DNA of 64,000 nt from Nocardioides sp. S-1144. GTDB lineage: Bacteria > Actinomycetota > Actinomycetes > Propionibacteriales > Nocardioidaceae. The stretch is taken from positions 1,426,001 to 1,490,000 of the forward strand of contig NZ_CP040695.2 in NCBI RefSeq assembly GCF_005954645.2. Direction: 5' to 3'. The notes beneath the pieces were generated by a model. That model was not told the DNA's origin. It was given only the letters and a program-made list of their open reading frames with translations, and ran no database searches. The translations under genes and the position numbers were made by a program. Shown here one piece after another: positions 1 through 8,768 of this stretch. Position 1 is the first letter of the stretch; every line of letters starts with the position of its first letter.

Positions 1-218
1 CCGACCTGGCCCGCCGGGTGGCCGCGGCCAACCCCGACGACCCCACCGACATCGGCACGTTCCGGTCGTTGACCGTGCTGGGCCGCGACGGCGGTGGCGC
101 GTTCGGCGGCCGGGTCACCTCGATCCGGATCACCGGCACCGCCGGCTCCACGGTGCTGACCGGCGAGAACTTCCGCTACCTCGCCGCCCTCCGCTCCACC
201 CTCTTCACGCTCTCCTGA
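1..218 (+). CDS. SpoIID/LytB-domain protein, C-terminal end (partial)
   Basis: Only the last 71 codons are in the window; the reading frame is open from base 3. The tail has the pattern seen at the end of SpoIID/LytB domains: a glycine-rich turn, then RITGTAGSTVLTGENFR and a final LRSTLF segment. Members of this family act on peptidoglycan outside the membrane, and in non-sporulating actinobacteria they are usually secreted proteins of unknown substrate. The gene ends 211 bp before the convergent pyruvate carboxylase stop, with a palindromic repeat array between them. The assignment rests on the tail only, so the N-terminal architecture is unknown. Confidence 0.6.
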   Translation, partial: DLARRVAAANPDDPTDIGTFRSLTVLGRDGGGAFGGRVTSIRITGTAGSTVLTGENFRYLAALRSTLFTLS

Positions 219-222
219 CGCC

Positions 223-420
223 GACCCGTCGCTGATCACTGACGGGTCACCTCACCTGGAGCGCTGACCCGTCGCTGATCACTGACGGGTCACCTCACCT
301 GGAGCGCTGACCCGTCGCTGATCACTGACGGGTCACCTCACGCGGTGCGCTGACCCGTCGCTGATCACTGACGGGTCACCTCACGCGGAGCGCTGACCCG
401 TCAGTGATCGCTGACGGGTC
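223..420. repeat. 43-bp tandem repeat, five copies, each with a near-palindrome
   Basis: Five copies start at 223, 266, 309, 352 and 395, an exact 43-bp period. Each holds the arms GACCCGTC and GACGGGTC, perfect reverse complements, around a core containing TGATCA (TGATCG in the last copy); 17-bp linkers separate them. The array fills the gap between two convergent genes. The same unit and period recur at 56611-56765. A role as bidirectional terminator is inferred from position and stem potential. Confidence 0.9.
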
Positions 421-429
421 AGCGTGGGG

Positions 430-3400
430 TCAGGTGAGGACGACGACCAGGTCGCCGCCGTCGACGGCCTGGGTGCCGCTGAGGGCGACCCGCTCGACCG
501 TGCCGGCGACCGGGGCGGTGATCGAGGCCTCCATCTTCATCGCCTCGATGGTGGCGACGGTCTGGCCGGCCTCGACGGCGTCGCCCGCGGCCACGGCGAG
601 CGTGACGACGCCCTGGTAGGGCGCCGCGACGTGGCCCGGCTTGGCGGGGTCGGCCTTCTCGGCGACGGCGACGTCGGAGGCGATCGAGCGGTCGCGCACC
701 GAGATCGGCCGCATCTGGCCGTTGATGGTGGTCATCACGGTGCGGATGCCGCGCTCGTCGGGCTCGCTGATCGCCTGGAGCCCGATCAGCAGCGTGACGC
801 CGGGCTCGAGCTCGACCTCGTGCTCCTCGCCCTGGCGCAGGCCGTAGAGGTAGTCGCGGGTCGGCAGCACCGAGATGTCGCCGAAGGTCTGCCGGGACTC
901 GTCGAACTCGCGCGTCGGGCCGGGGAAGAGCAGCTGGTTGAGGGTGCGCCGCCGCGTCGGCGCGGCGCCGGCCAGGCCGGCGGCCTGATCGTCGGTGAGG
1001 TTCTCCGCGGGCGCCTTCCAGGTGCGGCCCTCGAGGGCCCGCGACCGGAACGGCTCGGGCCAGCCGCCGGGCGGGTCGCCGAGCTCGCCGTTGAGGAAGC
1101 CGATCACGGAGTCGGGGATGTCGTAGCGCGACGGGTCCTCGGCGAACTCGGCCGGGTCGGCGCCGATGCCGACCAGCGCGAGGGCCAGGTCACCGATCAC
1201 CTTCGAGGACGGCGTCACCTTCGGCACCCGGCCGAGGATGTCGTTGGCCGCGGCGTACATGTCCTCGACCTGCTCGAACTTCTCGCCCAGGCCGAGGGCG
1301 ATCGCCTGCTGGCGCAGGTTGGAGAGCTGACCGCCGGGGATCTCGTGGCGGTACACGCGGCCGGTGGGGGCGGGCAGGCCCGACTCGAACGGCGCGTAGA
1401 CGCGGCGGGTCGCCTCCCAGTACGGCTCCAGGGCGTTGACGGCGGCCAGCGACAGGCCGGTCTCCCGCGGGGAGTGGTCGGTCGCCGAGACCAGGGCCGA
1501 CAGCGCCGGCTGGGACGTCGTGCCGGCCACCGCCGCGCAGGCCGCGTCGACGGCGTCCACCCCGGCGTCGATCGCCGCCAGGAGCGTGGCGAGCTGCCCG
1601 CCCGGGGTGTCGTGGGTGTGCAGGTGCACCGGGAGGTCGAAGCGGTCGCGCAGCGCGGAGACCAGGGTGCGGGCGGCCGGCGCGCGCAGCAGGCCGGCCA
1701 TGTCCTTGATCGCCAGCACGTGCGCGCCGGCGTCGACGATCCGCTCGGCCAGGCGCAGGTAGTAGTCGAGGGTGTAGAGGTCCTCGTCGGGGTTGGACAG
1801 GTCGCCGGTGTAGCAGAGGGCGACCTCGGCGACGGCGGTGCCCGTGGCGCGCACGGCCTCGATCGCCGGTCGCATCTGCTCCACGTCGTTGAGGGCGTCG
1901 AAGACCCGGAAGACGTCGATGCCGGTCGCCGCGGCCTCCTCGACGAAGGCGTTGGTGACGGCGGTCGGGTACGGGGTGTAGCCCACGGTGTTGCGCCCGC
2001 GCAGCAGCATCTGCAGGCAGATGTTGGGCACCGACTGCCGCAGCACGGCCAGCCGCTCCCACGGGTCCTCGCCGAGGAAGCGCAGCGCGACGTCGTAGGT
2101 CGCCCCGCCCCAGGCCTCGAGCGACCACAGCTCGGGCGTCGTGCGGGCCACGTGCCCCGCGACGGCGTCCAGGTCGCGGGTGCGGACCCGGGTGGCCAGC
2201 AGCGACTGGTGGGCGTCGCGGAACGTGGTGTCGGTGACGGCGACGCGGTCCTGGGCGCGCAGCCGGCGGGCGAACTCCTCCGGGCCGACCTCCAGCAGCA
2301 GCTGGCGGGTGCCGTCGGGGGCCGGGACCTCGAGGTCGACCGAGGGCAGCTTGCTCACCGGGTCGATGCTCACCGGCGCGGCGCCGTGCGGCTGGTTGAC
2401 CGTGACGTCGGCGAGGTAGGTCAGCAGCTTGGTGCCGCGGTCGCCGGAGCTGCGGGCGCTCAGCAGCTGCGGGTGGGTCTCGATGAACGACGTCGTCACC
2501 CGGCCGGCGGCGAAGTCGGGGTCGTCGAGCAGCGCCTGGAGGAAGGGGATGTTGGTGGAGACGCCGCGGATGCGGAACTCCGCCACCGCGCGCTTGGCCT
2601 TGGCGACCGCGCTCTCGAAGGTGCGGCCGCGGCAGGTGAGCTTGGCCAGCATCGAGTCGAAGTGCGCCGAGACCTCGGCGCCGGTGTAGACCGTGCCGCC
2701 GTCGAGCCGGATGCCGCCGCCGCCGGGGGAGCGGTAGGTGGTGATGATGCCGGTGTCGGGACGGAAGTTGTTGGCGGGGTCCTCGGTGGTGATCCGGCAC
2801 TGCAGGGCGGCGCCGCGCAGCTGCACGGTCTCCTGCGACAGGCCGAGGTCGTCGAGGGTCTCGCCCGCGGCGATCCGCAGCTGCGACTGCACGAGGTCGA
2901 CGTCGGTGACCTCCTCGGTCACGGTGTGCTCGACCTGGATGCGCGGGTTCATCTCGATGAAGACGTAGTTGCCCGCCGGGTCGAGGAGGAACTCGACGGT
3001 GCCGGCGTTGCGGTAGCCGATCTCGCGGGCGAAGCGGACGGCGTCCGCGCACATCCGCTCCCGCAGCTCGGGGTCGAGGTTGGGGGCCGGCGCGATCTCG
3101 ACGACCTTCTGGTGCCGGCGCTGCACCGAGCAGTCGCGCTCGAAGAGGTGCATCACGTGGCCCGCGCCGTCGGCGAGGATCTGCACCTCGATGTGGCGCG
3201 GCTCGACGACGGCCTGCTCGATGAAGACCGTCGGGTCGCCGAAGGCGCCCTCGCCCTCGCGCATGCAGGTCGCGACCGCCTCGCGCAGGTCCCGGGGGTC
3301 GTCGACGCGGCGCATGCCGCGCCCGCCGCCACCGGCGACGGCCTTGACGAACAGCGGGTACGGCAGGTCCGCGGCCGCGGCGACGAGGGTGTCGACGTCG

Positions 3401-3816
3401 GTGCCGGGCTCGACGCTGGCCAGCGTCGGGACGCCGGCCGCCTTGGCCGCCGCGATCGCGCGCGCCTTGTTGCCGGTCAGCTCGAGGACGTCGGAGGTCG
3501 GGCCGACGAAGGTGATGCCGGCGTTCGCGCAGGCCTCGGCCAGCGCCGGGTTCTCCGAGAGGAACCCGTAGCCGGGGTAGACGGCGTCCGCGCCCGCCCG
3601 GAGGGCGACCGCCACGATCGCGTCGGCGTCGAGGTAGGCGCGCACGGGGTGGCCGCGCTCGCCGATCTCGTAGGCCTCGTCGGCCTTGAGGCGGTGCTCG
3701 GACCAGCGGTCCTCGTAGGGGAACACCGCCACCGTCTTCGCGCCGAGCTCGTAGGCGGCGCGGAAGCCGCGGATCGCGATCTCGCCTCGGTTGGCGACCA
3801 GGACCTTGGAGAACAT
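430..3816 (-). CDS. pyc: pyruvate carboxylase
   Basis: Carboxylates pyruvate to oxaloacetate with ATP and bicarbonate; cytosolic anaplerotic enzyme. At 1128 residues it has the normal single-chain length. Biotin carboxylase fills roughly residues 1-450 (KVLVANRGEIA at the N terminus, ATP-grasp loop KAVAGGGGRGMRRV). The carboxyltransferase domain starts near 520 (TDTTFRDAHQSLLATRVRT), and the C-terminal biotinyl domain carries EAMKME with the biotin lysine at about K1094. I chose the ATG at 3816, which begins MFSKVLVANRGEIA, over an upstream in-frame start. A TAGGTT box at 3824-3829 lies 7 nt upstream, so the mRNA is probably leaderless. It stands alone, converging on the SpoIID-like gene. Confidence 0.97.
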   Translation of the reverse strand: MFSKVLVANRGEIAIRGFRAAYELGAKTVAVFPYEDRWSEHRLKADEAYEIGERGHPVRAYLDADAIVAVALRAGADAVYPGYGFLSENPALAEACANAGITFVGPTSDVLELTGNKARAIAAAKAAGVPTLASVEPGTDVDTLVAAAADLPYPLFVKAVAGGGGRGMRRVDDPRDLREAVATCMREGEGAFGDPTVFIEQAVVEPRHIEVQILADGAGHVMHLFERDCSVQRRHQKVVEIAPAPNLDPELRERMCADAVRFAREIGYRNAGTVEFLLDPAGNYVFIEMNPRIQVEHTVTEEVTDVDLVQSQLRIAAGETLDDLGLSQETVQLRGAALQCRITTEDPANNFRPDTGIITTYRSPGGGGIRLDGGTVYTGAEVSAHFDSMLAKLTCRGRTFESAVAKAKRAVAEFRIRGVSTNIPFLQALLDDPDFAAGRVTTSFIETHPQLLSARSSGDRGTKLLTYLADVTVNQPHGAAPVSIDPVSKLPSVDLEVPAPDGTRQLLLEVGPEEFARRLRAQDRVAVTDTTFRDAHQSLLATRVRTRDLDAVAGHVARTTPELWSLEAWGGATYDVALRFLGEDPWERLAVLRQSVPNICLQMLLRGRNTVGYTPYPTAVTNAFVEEAAATGIDVFRVFDALNDVEQMRPAIEAVRATGTAVAEVALCYTGDLSNPDEDLYTLDYYLRLAERIVDAGAHVLAIKDMAGLLRAPAARTLVSALRDRFDLPVHLHTHDTPGGQLATLLAAIDAGVDAVDAACAAVAGTTSQPALSALVSATDHSPRETGLSLAAVNALEPYWEATRRVYAPFESGLPAPTGRVYRHEIPGGQLSNLRQQAIALGLGEKFEQVEDMYAAANDILGRVPKVTPSSKVIGDLALALVGIGADPAEFAEDPSRYDIPDSVIGFLNGELGDPPGGWPEPFRSRALEGRTWKAPAENLTDDQAAGLAGAAPTRRRTLNQLLFPGPTREFDESRQTFGDISVLPTRDYLYGLRQGEEHEVELEPGVTLLIGLQAISEPDERGIRTVMTTINGQMRPISVRDRSIASDVAVAEKADPAKPGHVAAPYQGVVTLAVAAGDAVEAGQTVATIEAMKMEASITAPVAGTVERVALSGTQAVDGGDLVVVLT

Positions 3817-3903
3817 GGCCGCAAACCTAGTGGCGGCGGGGACCGTCCCGGTCACGAGTCTCATGGTGCGGGTGGTGCGCGCGCCGGCGTGGCGCCGCCC
3901 GGC

Positions 3904-4803
3904 TCACGCGTCGCGGGGTCGGACGTGCTCGGCCAGGGCGGCGATGTCGGAGGGTGCGGTGCCGCAGCAGCCGCCGACCAGCCGCGCGCCGGCGTCGACC
4001 CAGGCGTCGACCAGGTCCAGGTCGAGACCGCCGGCGCCCTCCCACTCCCGGGTCGCGCTGTTCCAGGTGCCGCCGCGGTTGGGGTAGACGACGCCGGGCA
4101 GCCCGGTGACGGCGACGCTGGTCGTGACGGCGTGCAGCACGTCGCCGGGTGCGGAGCAGTTGACGCCGGCGGCCACCAGCGAGGTGCTGCCGCGCAGCAC
4201 CGCGTAGGCCTCCTCGAGCGGCTGCCCGGCGGCGGTCGTGGTGCCCCGGACGACGTAGCCGAACCAGGCGGGGATGCCGATCTCGTCGAGCAGCGGCACC
4301 AGCACGGCCGCCTCGTCGAGGTCGGGGACGGTCTCGACGGCGAGCAGGTCGGGCCCGGCGGAGGCCAGGAGCTCGAGGCGCGGACCGTGGAAGTCGCGCA
4401 GCTCGCGCGCGGTGCGGCCGTAGCGGCCGCGGTACTCCGAGCCGTCGGCCAGCACGGCGCCGTAGGGCCCGACGGACGCCGCCACCCGCAGCCCGGTCCG
4501 GAGCGTGTCGGTCGCCTCGTCGCGGGCGACGCGGGCGAGCTCGACCGCTGCCACGACCAGCCGCCGCGCCTCGGCCTCGTCGTGGCCGGCGGCGACGAGG
4601 CTCGGGACGCTCGCCTGGTAGCTGGCCGCGGTGGCGACCTCGGCCCCCGCCTCGAAGTAGGCCCGGTGGGCCGCGACGACCCGGGCCGGGTCGTCGCGCA
4701 CCAGGCGGGCGGTCCACAACGCCGAGCCGAGGTCGGCGCCGAGCTCCTCCAGGGCCGTGGAGAGGCCGCCGTCGAGGATGGTCGTGGTGGTGGTCGCGGT
4801 CAT
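3904..4803 (-). CDS. mmuM: homocysteine S-methyltransferase
   Basis: 299 residues, normal for the MmuM/YagD family, which transfers a methyl group from S-methylmethionine or S-adenosylmethionine to homocysteine to make methionine. The N terminus (ILDGGLSTALEELG) and the C-terminal zinc motif GGCCGT match the family. The third zinc-ligand cysteine sits in the segment VNCSAPGD. Its ATG overlaps the stop of the preceding PH-domain gene by 4 nt (ATGA), so it is translationally coupled to that gene. The pairing with membrane PH proteins does not obviously relate to methionine metabolism. No SAM riboswitch is seen. Confidence 0.92.
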   Translation of the reverse strand: MTATTTTTILDGGLSTALEELGADLGSALWTARLVRDDPARVVAAHRAYFEAGAEVATAASYQASVPSLVAAGHDEAEARRLVVAAVELARVARDEATDTLRTGLRVAASVGPYGAVLADGSEYRGRYGRTARELRDFHGPRLELLASAGPDLLAVETVPDLDEAAVLVPLLDEIGIPAWFGYVVRGTTTAAGQPLEEAYAVLRGSTSLVAAGVNCSAPGDVLHAVTTSVAVTGLPGVVYPNRGGTWNSATREWEGAGGLDLDLVDAWVDAGARLVGGCCGTAPSDIAALAEHVRPRDA

Positions 4804-6392
4804 GCGGAGAGGCTAGGGCGTCCCGGGCCGGGCTCGAGGAACTGCTCGACCAGCCCGGGGACGGCGTCGGCGGCCAGCGCCACGGCGGCCGGCTCCGGCA
4901 CGTCGGGCACGGTGACCGACCCGCCACCGCCCGCTGTCGTCGCCACCAGCGTGGTCAGCCCGGCCCGGCGCTGGAACCAGGTGGCCCGCAGGTTCCAGCC
5001 GATGACGTGCTCGACACCGAGCGCCTCGCGGCGCCGGGTCAGGCTCCCGGAGCGGACGACGACGTGGCGCCCGGCGAGCACGTGCCCGAGCCCGGCGACC
5101 CGGTCGGCGGCGAGCACGGCGGAGCCGGCGAGGGCCGCGGTCGCGACGACCACCGGCCACCACCAGCCGGTGGCGACCACGAGGACGACGGCCGCGGCGA
5201 CCACGGGCAGCGCGCCGAGCAGCGCGCGGGTCCAGCGTCGCCGCGACGCCCGCGGGCCGTGCCCGACGAGCGGGGCGTCGACGGGTGCGGCCGAGCCGAC
5301 CAGCTCGCGGGCGACCCGGGTCGCGACGGCGGCGGGGGAGGGCGGGACCAGGGTCGAGCTGCCGCTCTCGCTGCGGTCGACGCCGGTGACGATCGCCTGG
5401 AGGTGGCGGCCGCCGGCGAGGCGGAGGGCGAGCGGCTCCCCGAGCGCGACGCCGGCGAGGCGGCCCTCGTCGATGCTGGTCTCGCGGGTGGTGAGCAGCC
5501 CGCGCCGCACGTGCCAGGCGCCGGCGGCGCGGGTGAGCCGGTAGCCGCCGTTGGTGACGAGGTAGCCGAGCACCGAGGCGGTCACCAGCACGACGAGGGC
5601 GCCCACGACCAGCACGGCGATCCCGAGGAGGGAGGGCACGGCGACGTCGCCGACGTCGAGGCGCTCCCAGAGGTCGAGCGAGTCGAGCACCTGGCTCAGG
5701 CCGCCCACGGTCGCCGCGACGACGACGGCGCCGGTGGCGGTGAACGGCGCGAACCGCAGCCAGCGCACGTCGAAGGTGGCCAGGGTCCGCGGCGCCGCGA
5801 GGTGGGCGCCCGCCGGGTCGACGTCCGCGCCCTCCGTGCCGTCGGTCGCGGCGGGTCCGACCGGCGCGGCGTGCAGCAGCTCGGCGCGCAGCGCGTGCGC
5901 CCGGGCGACCGGGAGCCCGTCGAGGTCGAGCGACTCACCGTCGTCGCTGCTGGCCAGGCCGGTGCCGATGCGCAGGGTGGTCAGGCCGAGCAGCCGGTGG
6001 ATGAGGGAGGCGGTCAGGTCGACGGTGCGCACGCGCGCGACCGGCGTCGACGTGACCCGGCGGCTCAGCAGGCCGCGGCTGAGCTCGACGCGTCCGTCGG
6101 CGACCCGGAACCGCGTCGTGAGGTAGCGGAAGATGCCGTACGCGATCGGCGCGACGACGCCGAGCAGCTGCCACGGGGGGCCGCCGGAGGCCGAACCGGC
6201 GATCAGCAGGCCGACGAGGACCGGCAGGAACCGGACCAGCTCGCGCACCGGGTGGACCAGGAGCATCCGGGCGTCGAGGCGCTGCCAGCCCTGGTCGGGG
6301 GACGCGGACGGGTCGGGCGGCGGGGGCGGGCCGGGTGGCGCGGGCGGCGGGGGCGCTGGGGGCGGGCCGGGTGGCGCGGGCGGCTCGCTCAC
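4800..6392 (-). CDS. PH-domain membrane protein, YdbT type
   Basis: 530 residues starting from a GTG that overlaps the previous stop by 4 nt. The first 40 residues are a Pro-rich cytoplasmic tail. Then come hydrophobic hairpins separated by three bacterial PH (bPH_2/DUF304) modules, recognisable from repeats such as FRVADGRVELSRGLLSRRVTSTPVARVRTVDL. The architecture matches Bacillus YdbT, always paired with YdbS, as here. The function is not firmly known; in Bacillus the pair gives resistance to an amylolysin-type bacteriocin. The start was chosen because the longer open frame runs across the upstream gene. The Pro-rich tail is coded by low-complexity sequence at 6300-6390. Confidence 0.85.
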   Translation of the reverse strand: MSEPPAPPGPPPAPPPPAPPGPPPPPDPSASPDQGWQRLDARMLLVHPVRELVRFLPVLVGLLIAGSASGGPPWQLLGVVAPIAYGIFRYLTTRFRVADGRVELSRGLLSRRVTSTPVARVRTVDLTASLIHRLLGLTTLRIGTGLASSDDGESLDLDGLPVARAHALRAELLHAAPVGPAATDGTEGADVDPAGAHLAAPRTLATFDVRWLRFAPFTATGAVVVAATVGGLSQVLDSLDLWERLDVGDVAVPSLLGIAVLVVGALVVLVTASVLGYLVTNGGYRLTRAAGAWHVRRGLLTTRETSIDEGRLAGVALGEPLALRLAGGRHLQAIVTGVDRSESGSSTLVPPSPAAVATRVARELVGSAAPVDAPLVGHGPRASRRRWTRALLGALPVVAAAVVLVVATGWWWPVVVATAALAGSAVLAADRVAGLGHVLAGRHVVVRSGSLTRRREALGVEHVIGWNLRATWFQRRAGLTTLVATTAGGGGSVTVPDVPEPAAVALAADAVPGLVEQFLEPGPGRPSLSA

Positions 6393-6889
6393 GTGGCGTC
6401 GCCCTCGACGGCGTCGGCCCGGAGGGTGAGGTCGTCGACCAGGCGGCGCGCGGTGTCGCGGTCGAGGCCGTCGATGCTGATCGCGCCGGCGGCCGAGGCG
6501 GTGGTGATGGTGACGCGGGCGAGGCCGAAGAGCCGGGCGACGGGCCCCTCGGCGTAGTCGACGGTCTGGATCCTGCTCATCGGGGCGATCCGCCGCTCGC
6601 GCGCCCACCACCCGGTCTGGGTGTACACGGCGGTCTCGGTGGTCTCCCAACGGTGCACCAGGTAGCGCCACCGCGGGACGACGGCGGCCCACCCGACCTG
6701 CACGACGGCCAGGGCGGCGATCGTCCAGGCCGGCACGCGGTCCCAGAGCAGGACGGCGCCGGTGAGCAGCGCGACCGCGAACACACCCTCGACGACCGCG
6801 CTCAGGTGCCACATCGTGCGCGCCCGGGGGCTGACCCGGTGGGCGGGCTCGCGCAGGCTGATCCCGACCGTCGTCCCTGCTGCACCCAC
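6389..6889 (-). CDS. PH-domain membrane protein, YdbS type
   Basis: 166 residues: a short N-terminal tail, two adjacent transmembrane helices (about 25-70), then one bPH_2 domain ending with a conserved IDGLDRDTARRLVDDL segment. This is the YdbS partner of the YdbT-type protein encoded immediately downstream, with a GTGA overlap. The GTG at 6889 is preceded by TACGCT at 6897-6902, 7 nt upstream, so the operon (YdbS-YdbT-MmuM) probably has a leaderless transcript starting here. It is divergent from the small gene at 6973, sharing an 83-bp promoter region. Confidence 0.85.
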   Translation of the reverse strand: MGAAGTTVGISLREPAHRVSPRARTMWHLSAVVEGVFAVALLTGAVLLWDRVPAWTIAALAVVQVGWAAVVPRWRYLVHRWETTETAVYTQTGWWARERRIAPMSRIQTVDYAEGPVARLFGLARVTITTASAAGAISIDGLDRDTARRLVDDLTLRADAVEGDAT

Positions 6890-6972
6890 GTCGGCGAGCG
6901 TAGTGGGCGCAGCGGCACCGCCGGGCCCGGCGGGCGGGCTGCACGTGCCGGCCGAGCCCCTACGCTGCCGCC

Positions 6973-7272
6973 ATGGACCTGGTGGTCGTCGGCGAGGTGT
7001 GGTGGTGGCGCGGGCCGTCGCCGTTCCACTTCGTGAGCGTGCCCGCCGAGGAGTGCGCCGAGCTCGCCGAGGTCGCCCCGATGGTGTCCTACGGCTGGGG
7101 GATGGTCCCGGTGACCGGTCGGGTCGGTGGCACCGGGTTCACGACGTCGCTGTGGCCCCGGGACGGCGGGTACGTCGTCCCGCTCAAGGACGCCGTCCGC
7201 CGGGCCGAGGGCGTCGGGCTCGGCGACGTCGTCACGGTGCAGCTCACGGTCCGGATGCCGCACGAGCGGTAG
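6973..7272 (+). CDS. DUF1905-type small protein
   Basis: 99-residue cytosolic protein with no signal peptide or membrane segment. The central motif GWGMVPVTGRVGGTGFTTSLWPRDGGYVVPLKDAVRRAEGVG is the DUF1905 signature, a small beta-barrel-like domain of unknown function. A TACGCT box at 6961-6966, 6 nt before the ATG, suggests leaderless transcription. It lies between the PH-domain operon (divergent) and ilvA (same strand, 45 bp downstream, with its own promoter-like box). Confidence 0.85.
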   Translation: MDLVVVGEVWWWRGPSPFHFVSVPAEECAELAEVAPMVSYGWGMVPVTGRVGGTGFTTSLWPRDGGYVVPLKDAVRRAEGVGLGDVVTVQLTVRMPHER

Positions 7273-7317
7273 CCCGTCCCGCGCCGCGCCGCGGGACGCC
7301 GCGTAGGTTGAGGCACC

Positions 7318-8580
7318 GTGAACGAGCAGCCGCCCCTCGCGCCCGTCTCGGCCGACGCGATCGAGGAGTCCGCGCGCCGCGTCGCCGGCGTCGCGGTGCG
7401 CACCCCGCTGGAGCGGAGCACCCGGCTGTCGCGGCTGACCGGGCTCGACGTCTGGCTGAAGCGCGAGGACCTCCAGCCGGTGCGGTCCTACAAGATCCGC
7501 GGCGCCTACAACTTCATGGCCCAGCTGAGCGAGGAGACCCTGACCCGCGGTGTGGTGTGCGCGAGCGCCGGCAACCACGGCCAGGGGGTGGCCCTGGCCT
7601 GCGGCCGGCTGCGCGCCGAGGGGCGGATCTACGTCCCGAAGACGACCCCGCGGCAGAAGCGCGACCGGATCGCCGCGCTCGGCGGCGGCAGCGTCGCCGT
7701 CGTCGTGCTCGGCGACACCTACGAGGAGGCGAGCGCCGCCGCCGCGGCCGACGCCGCCCGCACGGGCGCGACCCTGGTGCCGGCCTTCGACGACCCGCGC
7801 ACGATCAACGGCCAGGGCACCGTGGCACCGGAGATCGTCGAGCAGCTCGGCCACGCGCCCGGCGCCGTCGTGGTCCCGGTCGGTGGGGGCGGCCTGCTGG
7901 CCGGCACGGCGACGTGGCTGCGCGAGCGCGGTCACACCACGCGCATCGTCGGGGTCGAGCCGGCCGGCGCGGCCTGCCTGGCCGCCGCGATCCGCGCCGG
8001 TGGCCCGGTGGACCTGCCCTCGGTCGACACCTTCGTCGACGGTGCGGCCGTCGGCCGTGCCGGCGCGCACACCCACGCCGCGGTCCGCGACAGGGGCGTC
8101 GACCTGGTCACCGTCGAGGAGGGCCGGGTCTGCACCGAGATGCTCGACCTCTACCAGAGCGACGGGATCATCGCCGAGCCCGCCGGCGCGCTCGCCACGG
8201 CCGCGCTGCTCGCCCTCGACCTGCTGCCGGGCTCCGACGTCGTGTGCGTGGTCTCCGGGGGCAACAACGACGTCAGCCGCTACGGCGAGGTGCTCGAGCG
8301 CTCGCTCGTGCACCGCGGGCTCAAGCACTACTTCCTGGTCTCGTTCCCGCAGGAGCCCGGCGCCCTGCGCCGCTTCCTCGACGAGGTGCTCGGCCCCGAC
8401 GACGACATCACCCTGTTCGAGTACGTCAAGCGCAACAACCGGGAGACCGGCCCGGCCCTCATCGGCGTCGAGCTCGCCGACCCCGGCGACCTGACCGGCC
8501 TGCTCGAGCGGCTCGAGGTCAGCCCGGTGAGCGTCGAGCCGGTCGAGCCGGGCAGCCCGTTCTTCCAGTTCCTCGTCTGA
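7318..8580 (+). CDS. ilvA: threonine ammonia-lyase (threonine dehydratase)
   Basis: PLP enzyme converting threonine to 2-oxobutyrate, the first step of isoleucine synthesis. It has 420 residues, the length of the biosynthetic actinobacterial form with one short regulatory domain. The PLP lysine is in VRSYKIRGAYN, the phosphate-binding glycine loop is PVGGGGLLAG, and the C-terminal ACT-like domain (about 325-420, SFPQEPGALRRFL) implies allosteric control. Starts at GTG 7318, 8 nt after a TAGGTT box (7304-7309). Followed by two GC-rich hairpins. Confidence 0.95.
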   Translation: MNEQPPLAPVSADAIEESARRVAGVAVRTPLERSTRLSRLTGLDVWLKREDLQPVRSYKIRGAYNFMAQLSEETLTRGVVCASAGNHGQGVALACGRLRAEGRIYVPKTTPRQKRDRIAALGGGSVAVVVLGDTYEEASAAAAADAARTGATLVPAFDDPRTINGQGTVAPEIVEQLGHAPGAVVVPVGGGGLLAGTATWLRERGHTTRIVGVEPAGAACLAAAIRAGGPVDLPSVDTFVDGAAVGRAGAHTHAAVRDRGVDLVTVEEGRVCTEMLDLYQSDGIIAEPAGALATAALLALDLLPGSDVVCVVSGGNNDVSRYGEVLERSLVHRGLKHYFLVSFPQEPGALRRFLDEVLGPDDDITLFEYVKRNNRETGPALIGVELADPGDLTGLLERLEVSPVSVEPVEPGSPFFQFLV

Positions 8581-8603
8581 GCCCCGGCCGGGCCGGGACG
8601 CAG

Positions 8604-8640
8604 CCGGCGGGGTCCCGCCGGTCCACCTCGACGGGTGGAC
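8604..8640 (+). terminator. tandem hairpins after ilvA
   Basis: Two adjacent perfect inverted repeats start 24 bp after the ilvA stop: CCGGCGGG/CCCGCCGG with a 2-nt spacer (8604-8621), and GTCCACC/GGTGGAC with a 6-nt loop (8621-8640). There is no U tract, as is common for actinobacterial terminators. Confidence 0.55.
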
Positions 8641-8672
8641 CGACGGGTCGGCGCCACGAGCACGCTGTCCAG

Positions 8673-8759
8673 ATGAAGTACATCCTGCTGCTCGTCATCC
8701 TGGTCATCGTCGCGGCGCTGGCCTACCGGTTCCTGCTCGCGGGACGCACCCGCCGCTGA
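8673..8759 (+). CDS. 28-residue single-pass membrane peptide
   Basis: ATG to TGA encodes a 28-residue peptide that is almost all one transmembrane helix (YILLLVILVIVAALAYRFLL) followed by a basic tail GRTRR, so the C terminus is probably cytoplasmic. I recognise no family. Support is codon bias (third positions nearly all G/C), the coherent helix plus positive-inside tail, and its neat fit between the ilvA terminator and the convergent gene at 8769. No Shine-Dalgarno motif is visible. It could be a chance frame. Confidence 0.45.
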   Translation: MKYILLLVILVIVAALAYRFLLAGRTRR

Positions 8760-8768
8760 CCGGTCCGC

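Noticed and set aside
223-420. CRISPR-like appearance of the 43-bp array
   Set aside because: The linkers are nearly identical to each other rather than unique spacers, the repeat is fully palindromic, the array has only five units, and no cas genes are present.
424-5544. A 1706-codon open frame on the plus strand
   Set aside because: It lies antisense to pyruvate carboxylase, mmuM and the PH gene, has Arg/Gly/Asp/Leu/Val-rich low-information sequence, and no recognisable domain. Long antisense frames are expected at this GC content.
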